From Nostoc sp. ATCC 53789 (GTDB lineage Bacteria; Cyanobacteriota; Cyanobacteriia; Cyanobacteriales; Nostocaceae), in the NCBI RefSeq assembly GCF_009873495.1, contig NZ_CP046703.1:1798001-1862000 (forward strand): a stretch of 64,000 bases of DNA, written 5' to 3'. The translations under genes were made by a program, and so were the position numbers. The notes beneath the pieces are model-generated. The model was given only the letters and a program-made list of their open reading frames with translations. It searched no databases and was not told where the DNA came from. How positions within the stretch are numbered: position 1 is the stretch's first letter; the number at the start of each line of letters is the position of its first letter. Below are positions 32,238 to 39,763 of the stretch, one piece after another.

Positions 32238-35200
32238 TCATTCAAATTGCACAAGCGATCGCCCCGATACAACAATAAAACCGACAGAATCAAGCCTAAT
32301 CTGGGGTTGGCTAATTCCTTGGAGAATGGCTGCATTTAAAGCAGTTTCTATCTTCAATTCTTCAGCTAGGGCATTATCCCAGCTTTGTTGGTTTAGACGC
32401 AGGCGTAATTGTTCTACTCTATTGGCTAATTTCTTTTCGGCGACTTTAGCACAACTTTGGCACAAGTCAATAAAATCGGGACGATTTGAAAGTAATTCCG
32501 CAGAAGTGTTACGTACTTGATAGCAGAAATTTTGCCATTTACTAGGGTCAACAAAATCGTCAATAATTCCTAAGCGCTCTTTTGCCAGATTGTAATCTCG
32601 TCCTTGATTATTGTTTTTATCTTTATATGAACGTTGCAGAATACTTAAGAGAGCTTTGTCTTCAACAACGCGGATTGGCTCATTACGACCATCAACATAG
32701 ATAGTTTCTATAATTGGCGGAAATAGAGCGTCAACACGTCGTTGCAAGTTTTTGAATTGAGAACTATCGAGTTTGTTATCTAGTAAAACTTGCTTGGCAA
32801 TTCTTAAATTTGCCTCAACTACATAATTGCATTGAAAACCAAACCACTCTTTCCCTTCTTTCGCATCCCAAGATGAATCAGTGCGCCACATTGCAAAGGC
32901 TTCACCTCGGTCATCCCAGTTTATATAGTTCCAGAGTGCTTCGACAAATCCTTCCCCAACTCGAAAGAGTTTAATCCCAGGATTCTGGTTTGCCACCCTG
33001 CGATTATAAGTACCAAATTGGTCTAGGTAACTATCAGCAAAACGGTTTTTTAACTCATTTATGGGAACCAATGTCCGCGTTGAGGGTTGATAACGTCGCA
33101 TCTCTGATGAGTCGGGGTTATTAAGTCCTCGAAATCCCAGCGCCTCACAAATCCAGCCTTCAATTGCTCGTTTCATTTCTAGATGACAAGCATCGTAATT
33201 ATCGAGGTCTTGAAAATACTCGGTGGCAATTTCATCGTTAGCGTCAATTTCATCTAGAGCATTTTGTTCGCTAATTTTTGCAATTTCGGCTTCAATTTGC
33301 TCTTGAATTGGTGAAATCATCTCTAACAATCCAGCAGCACTTGATTGAAACAAAGCTGTTTCTAATTCTGCAAGTTTATCATCTACATAAAACTGTAAAC
33401 TCGCAATTGATTGCTGGAAAATACCAAATCCATCTTTTAATACTTGATACCAAGCATTGTGAGGACTATCTTCCAAATAGGGGCCAATCAAAACACAAGA
33501 TTGAACTCCAATTTTGCTGCCAATGCGGTCAAGTCTGCCAAGTCTTTGCTCTAATTGATTAGGCGACCAAGGAAGGTCAAAATGAATTAACCAATCGGCA
33601 AATTGGAGGTTAAGCCCTTCTTCTCCTGAGCGATCGCATACTAGAATAAAGCAGTTTGGGTTATTCCTAAACTTATTTAAGCCTTCCTCAACTTTGTCTG
33701 GTGATTCTCCAAATTGATGTTTGACGATTGTCTCTGCACCAAAGGTATCAGACAAATACCGGACTATTTCGCCACAACTTTGGGCAAAACTGGTAAATAC
33801 AATAAATTTGGGCAGAATATCGCCTGTAATTGGTCTTTTGATTCTCTGCTGTATTCTCGTGATGAATTCCTTTTGATTCTTCCGAACGTTTGCGGGAATT
33901 TTGAAGTATGTACCTAGCTGATTCAGCAGTACAGTTTTCAAATTTTCCGTCCGTCCTCCGTCTTCTTGGGGTTGACGAATAATTTTAAGGAAGGATTGTA
34001 GAATCTCTTCTTCCCCTGAGAATTTGGGGGTTGTAGTTAAGACGCGAATATCATCTTCTTTAAACTCCTGGATGAGTTTAGCATGAGGCTTACCAGTTAA
34101 GCGGGCAGTAATTACCTGCTCTAAAATGCCTAACCAAGTACCAGCCGCGAGAAATAACAGCAGAAAAATTCGCTGATATGGCTTTTCAGCAGGAGCAACA
34201 CTACGCCATTGATTCAGCAGTTCGTGGATATCAGGCGATCGCTCGTCTAAATCGTACTCTTCTTTGGGTGTAAAATTGCGGTCAAATATCACATCTTCTA
34301 CCGCCGCGCGACGGTTGCGAAGCATTCGGCGGTGTAGTCGATAGATATCGCTGACATGAGTACGAATCCCTTGGACGATTTGGTCTTGCTCTGGAAAATT
34401 TGTTTGTAAACAATTTTCTAAATCATCCGCCAGCTTCAGGAAATACTCATCCTCAGCTAAGAGGTTTCGTAGTTGCTGCAAGTTGCTTTTGAGAACAACA
34501 GGTTCAGCATCTTCTTTGAAAGAAAGCAGAAGTCTACCAATTTCCTGACGGCTTTCAACTTTGGCACGAAAACCTTCTAAATCACCAATTTTATAGGTTG
34601 CTGGGTCGAGCAAGTGCAACATTGCCAAGAAATCTTGCTCATGATTGAGAACAGGAGTGGCAGATAATAAAAGTAAGCGATCGCTTTTATGAGCCAGTTC
34701 TTTACAAGTCTGAAAACGCTGGCGCACTGCTGCATCCTTGGAAGTCGCCATTGCTGCGATATGATGAGCTTCATCTAAAATTAAGCAGCCTATCCTCGCT
34801 TTCAGGTTGATTTTATGGATATCTTCAACCGCCAGCACCGCTACCCGTTTGCCAAAATGGGAAATGTAAAATTTGTTTTCTAACTCAGTCCGCCATTGTT
34901 TGAGTAAATATTGCGGAACTAATACCACCGCACCCCTTTTCGGTTCATCCAAGAGGAATTGACGCAGAATCGCACCCGCTTCGATGGTTTTTCCGAGTCC
35001 CACCTCGTCTGCTAGCAAGTAGCGTTGAATTGGGTCTTCCAGTACCCGCCGCACTACTTCAACTTGGTGAGGATAAAGATTAATATTTGCCGAAATCAGT
35101 CCTGTCATCCCGCGACTGACAGCGCGTTGCTTAATCAAGGATTTGACGAAAGCCAATCTTTTGTCGTGGAAGTAAGGCGTTTCGTGACCCTTCATCGCTA

Positions 35201-35549
35201 GAGTTTCGATGGGGTCTGTGTTTGGGAGATTACAACGAACGTAAATGTCTTCTTCAGTAGCGATCGCAGTTTTTTTATCTGGTAAATCAATTTGATACAT
35301 TTCTGTATCTTCATCCCAAATGAAAACTCTCCCAACTATCCATTTATCCTGAGTTTGGTACTTAATATAGCATCGAGCCTGTGGTTCAAGTCTGACCTCA
35401 GAGAGCGAACTTAAAGGTAAAGTTTTTTGAAGACGTTGCCCTATAGAGCAAAAATACTCAACGTTTGCATTGGTATCAGATATTTCCGTAACTTTGCCGA
35501 TACCCAAAGAGTTATTCTGGGACTGTACCAATAAACCGAGCTTAATCAT
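32238..35549 (-). CDS. Large SNF2/RapA-like helicase, possibly DpdE
   Basis: 1103 aa. The N-terminal RapA-like segment (LGLLVQSQNNSLGIGKV) is followed by a SNF2 ATPase: Walker A DEVGLGKT at 181-188, DEAHH at 259-263, LLLLSATPVLNHEQDF. Helicase C follows with GEEGLNLQFADWLIHFDLPW and RLGRLDRIG. The C-terminal ~380 residues have no domain I recognise. Size and N-terminus fit DpdE, a component of the 7-deazaguanine DNA-modification system, or other defence-associated SNF2 proteins. No tgt-like dpdA or other dpd gene lies nearby, so it is either an orphan defence gene or a different subfamily. It is monocistronic. Confidence 0.8.
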   Translation of the reverse strand: MIKLGLLVQSQNNSLGIGKVTEISDTNANVEYFCSIGQRLQKTLPLSSLSEVRLEPQARCYIKYQTQDKWIVGRVFIWDEDTEMYQIDLPDKKTAIATEEDIYVRCNLPNTDPIETLAMKGHETPYFHDKRLAFVKSLIKQRAVSRGMTGLISANINLYPHQVEVVRRVLEDPIQRYLLADEVGLGKTIEAGAILRQFLLDEPKRGAVVLVPQYLLKQWRTELENKFYISHFGKRVAVLAVEDIHKINLKARIGCLILDEAHHIAAMATSKDAAVRQRFQTCKELAHKSDRLLLLSATPVLNHEQDFLAMLHLLDPATYKIGDLEGFRAKVESRQEIGRLLLSFKEDAEPVVLKSNLQQLRNLLAEDEYFLKLADDLENCLQTNFPEQDQIVQGIRTHVSDIYRLHRRMLRNRRAAVEDVIFDRNFTPKEEYDLDERSPDIHELLNQWRSVAPAEKPYQRIFLLLFLAAGTWLGILEQVITARLTGKPHAKLIQEFKEDDIRVLTTTPKFSGEEEILQSFLKIIRQPQEDGGRTENLKTVLLNQLGTYFKIPANVRKNQKEFITRIQQRIKRPITGDILPKFIVFTSFAQSCGEIVRYLSDTFGAETIVKHQFGESPDKVEEGLNKFRNNPNCFILVCDRSGEEGLNLQFADWLIHFDLPWSPNQLEQRLGRLDRIGSKIGVQSCVLIGPYLEDSPHNAWYQVLKDGFGIFQQSIASLQFYVDDKLAELETALFQSSAAGLLEMISPIQEQIEAEIAKISEQNALDEIDANDEIATEYFQDLDNYDACHLEMKRAIEGWICEALGFRGLNNPDSSEMRRYQPSTRTLVPINELKNRFADSYLDQFGTYNRRVANQNPGIKLFRVGEGFVEALWNYINWDDRGEAFAMWRTDSSWDAKEGKEWFGFQCNYVVEANLRIAKQVLLDNKLDSSQFKNLQRRVDALFPPIIETIYVDGRNEPIRVVEDKALLSILQRSYKDKNNNQGRDYNLAKERLGIIDDFVDPSKWQNFCYQVRNTSAELLSNRPDFIDLCQSCAKVAEKKLANRVEQLRLRLNQQSWDNALAEELKIETALNAAILQGISQPQIRLDSVGFIVVSGRSLVQFE

Positions 35550-36243
35550 AGATCCAGTCCCCTGAACACACTAAAAGAACCTTCCAGACTAGTTTTTTCA
35601 CCTATATCTGGTAGTTTTGTCGATCAACATTATAGATAATAAACTGGCATTACTGTTTTTCGTTTTAGCGATATCTACGATGGGCTACGCCTACGCTCCA
35701 CCACACCTAACTAGTAAAATCAGCCTAAAGGTTGATTTGCGTTTTAAATGCATCAGGACGGATTAGCATTGTCAGCCGACGCATTGGCATTGCATTGCAG
35801 GGTATTAAGTATCTAGGCATAAATAAATTTATTGTTTGTAGTAAGGACTTTAGTCCTGTTGACATCCTCACCGCCGTGAACGCACTCTTAAGAAGGAGTA
35901 ATGAGTAATAAGTAACAAGTAATGAGTAAATACCCATTTTTCATCCACTCATTACTCATTACTCCTTACTCATTACTTTAAAGCCGTGCTGGATGGTTAC
36001 TGAGCGTAGCCGAAGTAAACACGGGGTTTTAACCCATTTTTCTGATAATCCTTGCTCTGAGCGATAAATCGCTCACTCCAAACTAAGAGTTTATTTTATA
36101 TTTAATTATGTCTACCTACTTACCAAATTAATTCGCTACGAATTCAATGAAATACTGTACTTAGGTGATTATGTGGCGCAATAGATTCACGCTTTGCCTT
36201 GATAACACCAGGGTACAATTAAGATGATGTAGTTTTATTTAGT
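35550..36243. other. 694-bp intergenic region with a repeat element
   Basis: No gene supported. It contains a short repeat (GATGGGCTACGCCTACGCTC near 35678), the 191-bp repeat element at 35859-36049, and AT-rich sequence likely to include the promoter of the S4-domain gene. A minus-strand frame at 35725-35937 is inside the repeat and not credible. Confidence 0.5.
35859..36049. mobile_element. IS605-like non-autonomous repeat element, copy 1 (with internal insertion)
   Basis: Begins TTGACATCCTCACCGCCGTG and ends CCATTTTTCTGATAAT. The interior is an imperfect foldback of GAGTAATGAGTAA / TTACTCATTACTC units. Near the right end is a hairpin CCGTG..CACGG whose loop carries a 24-bp insert at 35994-36017 (TGGTTACTGAGCGTAGCCGA onward), absent from the copy at 59417-59577. 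The hairpin-bearing ends resemble those of IS200/IS605 elements in cyanobacteria. That origin is inferred. Confidence 0.6.
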
Positions 36244-36498
36244 ATGAAGAAAATCCGAGACAACACAATTAAGTTAAACCAATATTTAAAGTTGATGGGT
36301 ATAGTGCCAACTGGAGGACAAGCCAAGCTAATGATTCAAGGTGGCGATGTCCAAGTAAACGGTATGCTGGAAACCCGACGAGGGCGGAGGCTAGTACCGG
36401 GTGATAAAGTGACAATAGAAGGAAAGACTTTAGAGGTGAATTTGGATAACAATGAAGACCAAAATGTAGTAATAGATTTTCCCGAACAAACCGAGTAA
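36244..36498 (+). CDS. S4-domain RNA-binding protein (YbcJ-like)
   Basis: 84 aa. Single S4 domain: IKLNQYLKLMGIVPTGGQAK, IQGGDVQVNGMLETRRGRRL, VPGDKVTIEG. An acidic tail follows. S4 proteins of this size bind structured RNA and are thought to act in ribosome or RNA maturation. It lies 45 bp upstream of arfB on the same strand, consistent with a ribosome-related pair. Confidence 0.9.
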   Translation: MKKIRDNTIKLNQYLKLMGIVPTGGQAKLMIQGGDVQVNGMLETRRGRRLVPGDKVTIEGKTLEVNLDNNEDQNVVIDFPEQTE

Positions 36499-36543
36499 AA
36501 ATTTTATCCCAAATTGAAAAGTTCCTCTTTTGCCTTGTGAGCG

Positions 36544-36960
36544 ATGCTGCAAATTTCCAACAAAGTTATAATCCCCCAGAGTGATATTGAAATTAGTGCG
36601 ATTCGTTCGCAAGGAGCAGGAGGCCAGAATGTAAATAAGGTTTCCACAGCGATTCACTTACGCTTCGATATTGTCGCTTCATCATTACCAGATTATTATA
36701 AAGAACAGCTTTTAAAGCTGAACGATCGCCGCATCACCCAGGAAGGAGTTGTTGTCATCAAAGCACAGGAACACCGAAGCCAAGAAAACAATCGGGAATC
36801 AGCTTTGAAACGACTTCAAGAACTCATTCAAAGTGCAGTTGTCGTGACGATAAAACGCAAACCCACGAAACCTACTCGCAGTTCTCAAAGAAAGCGCCTT
36901 GACTACAAAACTAAGCGCGGACAGGTTAAGTCTAACAGAGGACAGGTGACAGAATTTTAG
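36544..36960 (+). CDS. arfB: Alternative ribosome-rescue peptidyl-tRNA hydrolase ArfB (YaeJ)
   Basis: 138 aa. The RF-1-like catalytic domain carries the GGQ motif in IRSQGAGGQNVNKVSTAIHL. The C-terminal tail is basic (KRKPTKPTRSSQRKRLDYKT), as needed to enter the empty mRNA channel of stalled ribosomes. There is no codon-recognition domain, which distinguishes it from release factors. Probably in an operon with the S4 gene. Confidence 0.93.
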   Translation: MLQISNKVIIPQSDIEISAIRSQGAGGQNVNKVSTAIHLRFDIVASSLPDYYKEQLLKLNDRRITQEGVVVIKAQEHRSQENNRESALKRLQELIQSAVVVTIKRKPTKPTRSSQRKRLDYKTKRGQVKSNRGQVTEF

Positions 36961-36963
36961 ATT

Positions 36964-37572
36964 TTAGCTAGCTTTAAAAATCTGTTCAGCAGTTAAATTT
37001 AACTCTGGGAAAGTAGGCGAGACGATGGGATCGCTACCTCTAAATTGAGTAACTTGGTACTCACCATCGATTAATTGATAAATGGATATAGTAGGCAGTT
37101 TAGGATTTCCAATAAACTTTCTAGCGCCTATAGCCGCGTAATCTATAATCCAATATTCAGGAATACCTATAGCTTCATAATCAGCTAATTTTTTGTAGTA
37201 ATCATCCCGCCAATTACTACTAACAACTTCAATAACTAATGGAATAGATACCGCTTGAGATACAGTCGATTCCTTTTTCCATAAAGGCTCATTCACTAAA
37301 TTTGGTCGATTGATTATTAATATGTCTGGTGAATAAGCTGATTCACCTTCAAGTGGTTTTACTAATACGGTTTTTGGAATGTAATAAGGTAAATTTAGAC
37401 GCTTGATATCAGCAGATATTTCTAGTGCCAAAAAACCGACAACATCTTCATGATCACCCGTTGGTTGTGCCATTTCAACAATCACGCCATCATGTAATTC
37501 GTATCTGCTGCCCTCGGGCCGCCATGCTGCAAAATCTTCAAAAGTTACTAGTTTACGTAAAGCTTGAATCAT
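36964..37572 (-). CDS. Uma2-family (DUF820) protein
   Basis: 202 aa, full length. Seen: LVTFEDFAAWRPEGSRYELH, EISADIKRLNLPYYIPKTV, SPDILIINRP, then PLVIEVVSSNWRDDYYKKL, YEAIGIPEYWIIDYAA. The D..ExVS pattern with a following Lys helix corresponds to the PD-(D/E)XK-like active site. Role unknown. It is convergent with arfB, 3 bp apart. Confidence 0.88.
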   Translation of the reverse strand: MIQALRKLVTFEDFAAWRPEGSRYELHDGVIVEMAQPTGDHEDVVGFLALEISADIKRLNLPYYIPKTVLVKPLEGESAYSPDILIINRPNLVNEPLWKKESTVSQAVSIPLVIEVVSSNWRDDYYKKLADYEAIGIPEYWIIDYAAIGARKFIGNPKLPTISIYQLIDGEYQVTQFRGSDPIVSPTFPELNLTAEQIFKAS

Positions 37573-37587
37573 AATTTATTGTCCCCC

Positions 37588-37711
37588 TAAGTAAGTTGCT
37601 AGAAATAAACAAAATTATGTTATGAAACGTAAACAGGCTTAAAGTCCTTACCAATGACAAAGGACAAATGACAGCCCTTGCCAGTTAGCTTTAATTGCGC
37701 CAACCTACTTA
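37588..37711. mobile_element. MITE-like element, copy 2 (~124 bp)
   Basis: Left end TAAGTAAGTTGCT (37588-37600), right end GCGCCAACCTACTTA (37697-37711); TAAGTAAGTTG and CAACCTACTTA are 10/11 inverted partners. CCCCC directly borders both ends (37583-37587 and 37712-37716), a possible 5-bp target duplication. The interior matches copy 1 at 10166-10286. Confidence 0.65.
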
Positions 37712-37718
37712 CCCCCGA

Positions 37719-39041
37719 TTAGAGATTACGAACTTTCTTAAACCGTTCTTGCGCCGCCTGAAACGCTTCTTGCATTACTAACTGAATTCTCTGGGGATCG
37801 GGTTTCTTACCTCCCATTAAATCACCAAAATAAACGCAGGCTGCTTCCCCTAGTGCCCAGGTGTAGGCGGCTGCCCAAGATGCAGCGATCGCACTCCCGA
37901 AACCTGGTATAAATTTAATTAATTCCCGTGCAATTGCCTGTGCTAAGAAACCACCTGCGATCGCACTGACAACACCCCCCGCCTGTGATGGTGTAATTGT
38001 CTGTCCATATAATTTACCCAATAGTCCCACCATTGATACTTGCAAAGCAGTTAGTACAGGCATTGTGGCAAATGGTAGAGGTACTGCCGCAAGAGTTGCA
38101 GACATAATCGCAAATGGCAAAATATAACGGCGTGCTGCATCTCTATAAAGGTTGCCAAGTTGCTTTCCGGTTTCTTCTCGATCTAATAGCTGATAAATCG
38201 CCTGTGCTTCTGCTTGCGGGAGTAGTTCTGCTAAAGAATCTCGCAGTGCTTCTAAGCCATAAAATACAGGATTGTAGCCATCTTCTTCTAGCGTAAAGTC
38301 GATTAGTACAGAGTGGTCAGTTATCCCGGCGAAGGCTTGCTGCATTGCCGCAAATGCGCGGTTGACTTCTTGATAATCTGGCGGATAGGCAGGATGATCG
38401 ACAACATCAGCAGGATAAACCTCATGCAAGCAAGTAACTACTAGCAGACAGGGAATATTTGGATACTGCTGGCGTAACTTTTGAGCAATTTGTCGGAGTG
38501 TGTCAGTTGCAAAATCATTGATTTTGACCGTCAAAAGGAGGATTCTGGCGGAAGCAGTTTCCTTTTGTAAATCGCCAACTAACTCCTGAATGATTGTTTG
38601 GGTATCTTGGTTGACATCACCTAGCCCTACCGTATCAGTAAAAACGAGTAATGGCAGATCATTGGAAGGATAGGCATAGCGCTGCGTGTGTTGCGTGTGC
38701 GGACGAAAACCTTGACCAATAATCTCAGCCGAAACTCCTGTCAATCCCCGCACAATTGAACTTTTTCCGGCTTGGGGTTTACCAATTAGTAGTGCTTCTG
38801 TGGTTGGCAGTTCGGCTCGAATTTTCTCTAAAATCTCTGCAACTTGAGTTTCACTGACGCTAAACCATCCAACAACCGTTTGTGCCAGTTGTTCTACGGG
38901 TAGGAGTTTGGTTAAACGTGTTGTTGCTGTGTTCCAGACACCACCAATGCGGTTTGTCCAAGAATTATCGACCGACTTGGTAGTTGCTCCATCGGTCGGT
39001 TCACTCAATTGCTGAGAATCATCTTGCTCAGTCATTCCCAT
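37719..39041 (-). CDS. GTPase with C-terminal DUF697-like membrane domain
   Basis: 440 aa. G1 GKPQAGKS at 87-94, G3-like TDTVGLG near 137, and a degenerate G4 (VVTCLHEV instead of NKxD), so nucleotide specificity may be altered. The C-terminal 150 residues are hydrophobic (ILPFAIMSATLAAVPLPFAT, GGVVSAIAGGFLAQAIAREL) like the DUF697 domain. A relative lies at 59611-61164. Role unknown, possibly membrane or envelope associated. The start could also be the ATG two codons downstream. Confidence 0.8.
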   Translation of the reverse strand: MGMTEQDDSQQLSEPTDGATTKSVDNSWTNRIGGVWNTATTRLTKLLPVEQLAQTVVGWFSVSETQVAEILEKIRAELPTTEALLIGKPQAGKSSIVRGLTGVSAEIIGQGFRPHTQHTQRYAYPSNDLPLLVFTDTVGLGDVNQDTQTIIQELVGDLQKETASARILLLTVKINDFATDTLRQIAQKLRQQYPNIPCLLVVTCLHEVYPADVVDHPAYPPDYQEVNRAFAAMQQAFAGITDHSVLIDFTLEEDGYNPVFYGLEALRDSLAELLPQAEAQAIYQLLDREETGKQLGNLYRDAARRYILPFAIMSATLAAVPLPFATMPVLTALQVSMVGLLGKLYGQTITPSQAGGVVSAIAGGFLAQAIARELIKFIPGFGSAIAASWAAAYTWALGEAACVYFGDLMGGKKPDPQRIQLVMQEAFQAAQERFKKVRNL

Positions 39042-39127
39042 GAAAACGGTAGATAGAATTCAAACTACATCTTGTCTATCTTTATCGTACTGTTAAACTT
39101 GGCTCAGTTTAGGTTAATTTACTCATC

Positions 39128-39451
39128 CTAAAGTTCAGTTTCTTCACCCGATGGTTGCTCTTTAACACGCTCTTTCCAATATCCTGGTTCACGGCTACAG
39201 TGCATCACCGCCAAAATCAAAATGTAATCTTCCTCAATGGTGTATAAAATTCCATAGGGAAATTTGCGTGTTAGACATCGACGAATATCTTCGTTAATAA
39301 CAGCCCAGCGAGTCGGTGACTGGATGATTCGGAAAATTGTATCCTCAACCGTATTTATAAATGCCTGTGCTAATTCAACTCGACGCTCTGCATAAAACTT
39401 GACCGCTTCGCCATATTCAGTTAATGCTGTTGGATGAAAAACGTATTTCAT
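39128..39451 (-). CDS. RelE/ParE-family toxin
   Basis: 107 aa. MKYVFHPTALTEYGEAVKFY, RVELAQAFINTVEDTIFRI, RWAVINEDIRRCLTRKFPYG and ILYTIEEDYILILAVMHCSR are the classic ParE/RelE elements. The start overlaps the antitoxin stop as TAATG. Family members inhibit gyrase (ParE) or cleave mRNA (RelE); which applies here is not clear. The acidic C-terminal tail is unusual. Confidence 0.9.
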   Translation of the reverse strand: MKYVFHPTALTEYGEAVKFYAERRVELAQAFINTVEDTIFRIIQSPTRWAVINEDIRRCLTRKFPYGILYTIEEDYILILAVMHCSREPGYWKERVKEQPSGEETEL

Positions 39452-39678
39452 TACTCCAAAAGTTGTTTCACCCTAGCTAAGGCTTCCTCTCCAGGAATGG
39501 GTATAACTGTACCACTTCGGACTTCATCTCTACGCTTCTTAGCTTCATCTGTCCAAAGCATTTGAAGTGTTTCATCTACATCAAATTCAAGACTTTCAAC
39601 CAGTTTTTCTGCCAACAATGCTCTTGATGCACTGGGCAAAGCTAAGGCTTCTTTCATGATCTGCTCAACAGATGACAT
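39451..39678 (-). CDS. Antitoxin of the addiction-module (TIGR02574) family
   Basis: 75 aa from ATG 39678, preferred over 39693 because AGGA lies four bases before it. The sequence is typical of cyanobacterial antitoxins paired with ParE: SVEQIMKEALALPSASRALL, EKLVESLEF, then WTDEAKKRRDEVRSGTVIPI and EEALARVKQLL. It neutralises the downstream toxin and probably represses the operon. Confidence 0.88.
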   Translation of the reverse strand: MSSVEQIMKEALALPSASRALLAEKLVESLEFDVDETLQMLWTDEAKKRRDEVRSGTVIPIPGEEALARVKQLLE

Positions 39679-39763
39679 AATTCCTGAAAGCATAGGACTA
39701 TCCAGAGTCTAGCAGGAAAGTAGTAGACGTGGTAGCTGAAAGCCCCTCAGACGCTTACCTGTA

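Noticed and set aside
35725-35937. 70-codon minus-strand frame upstream of the S4-domain gene
   Set aside because: Half of it lies in the IS605-like repeat, the translation is repetitive, and it lacks a start signal.
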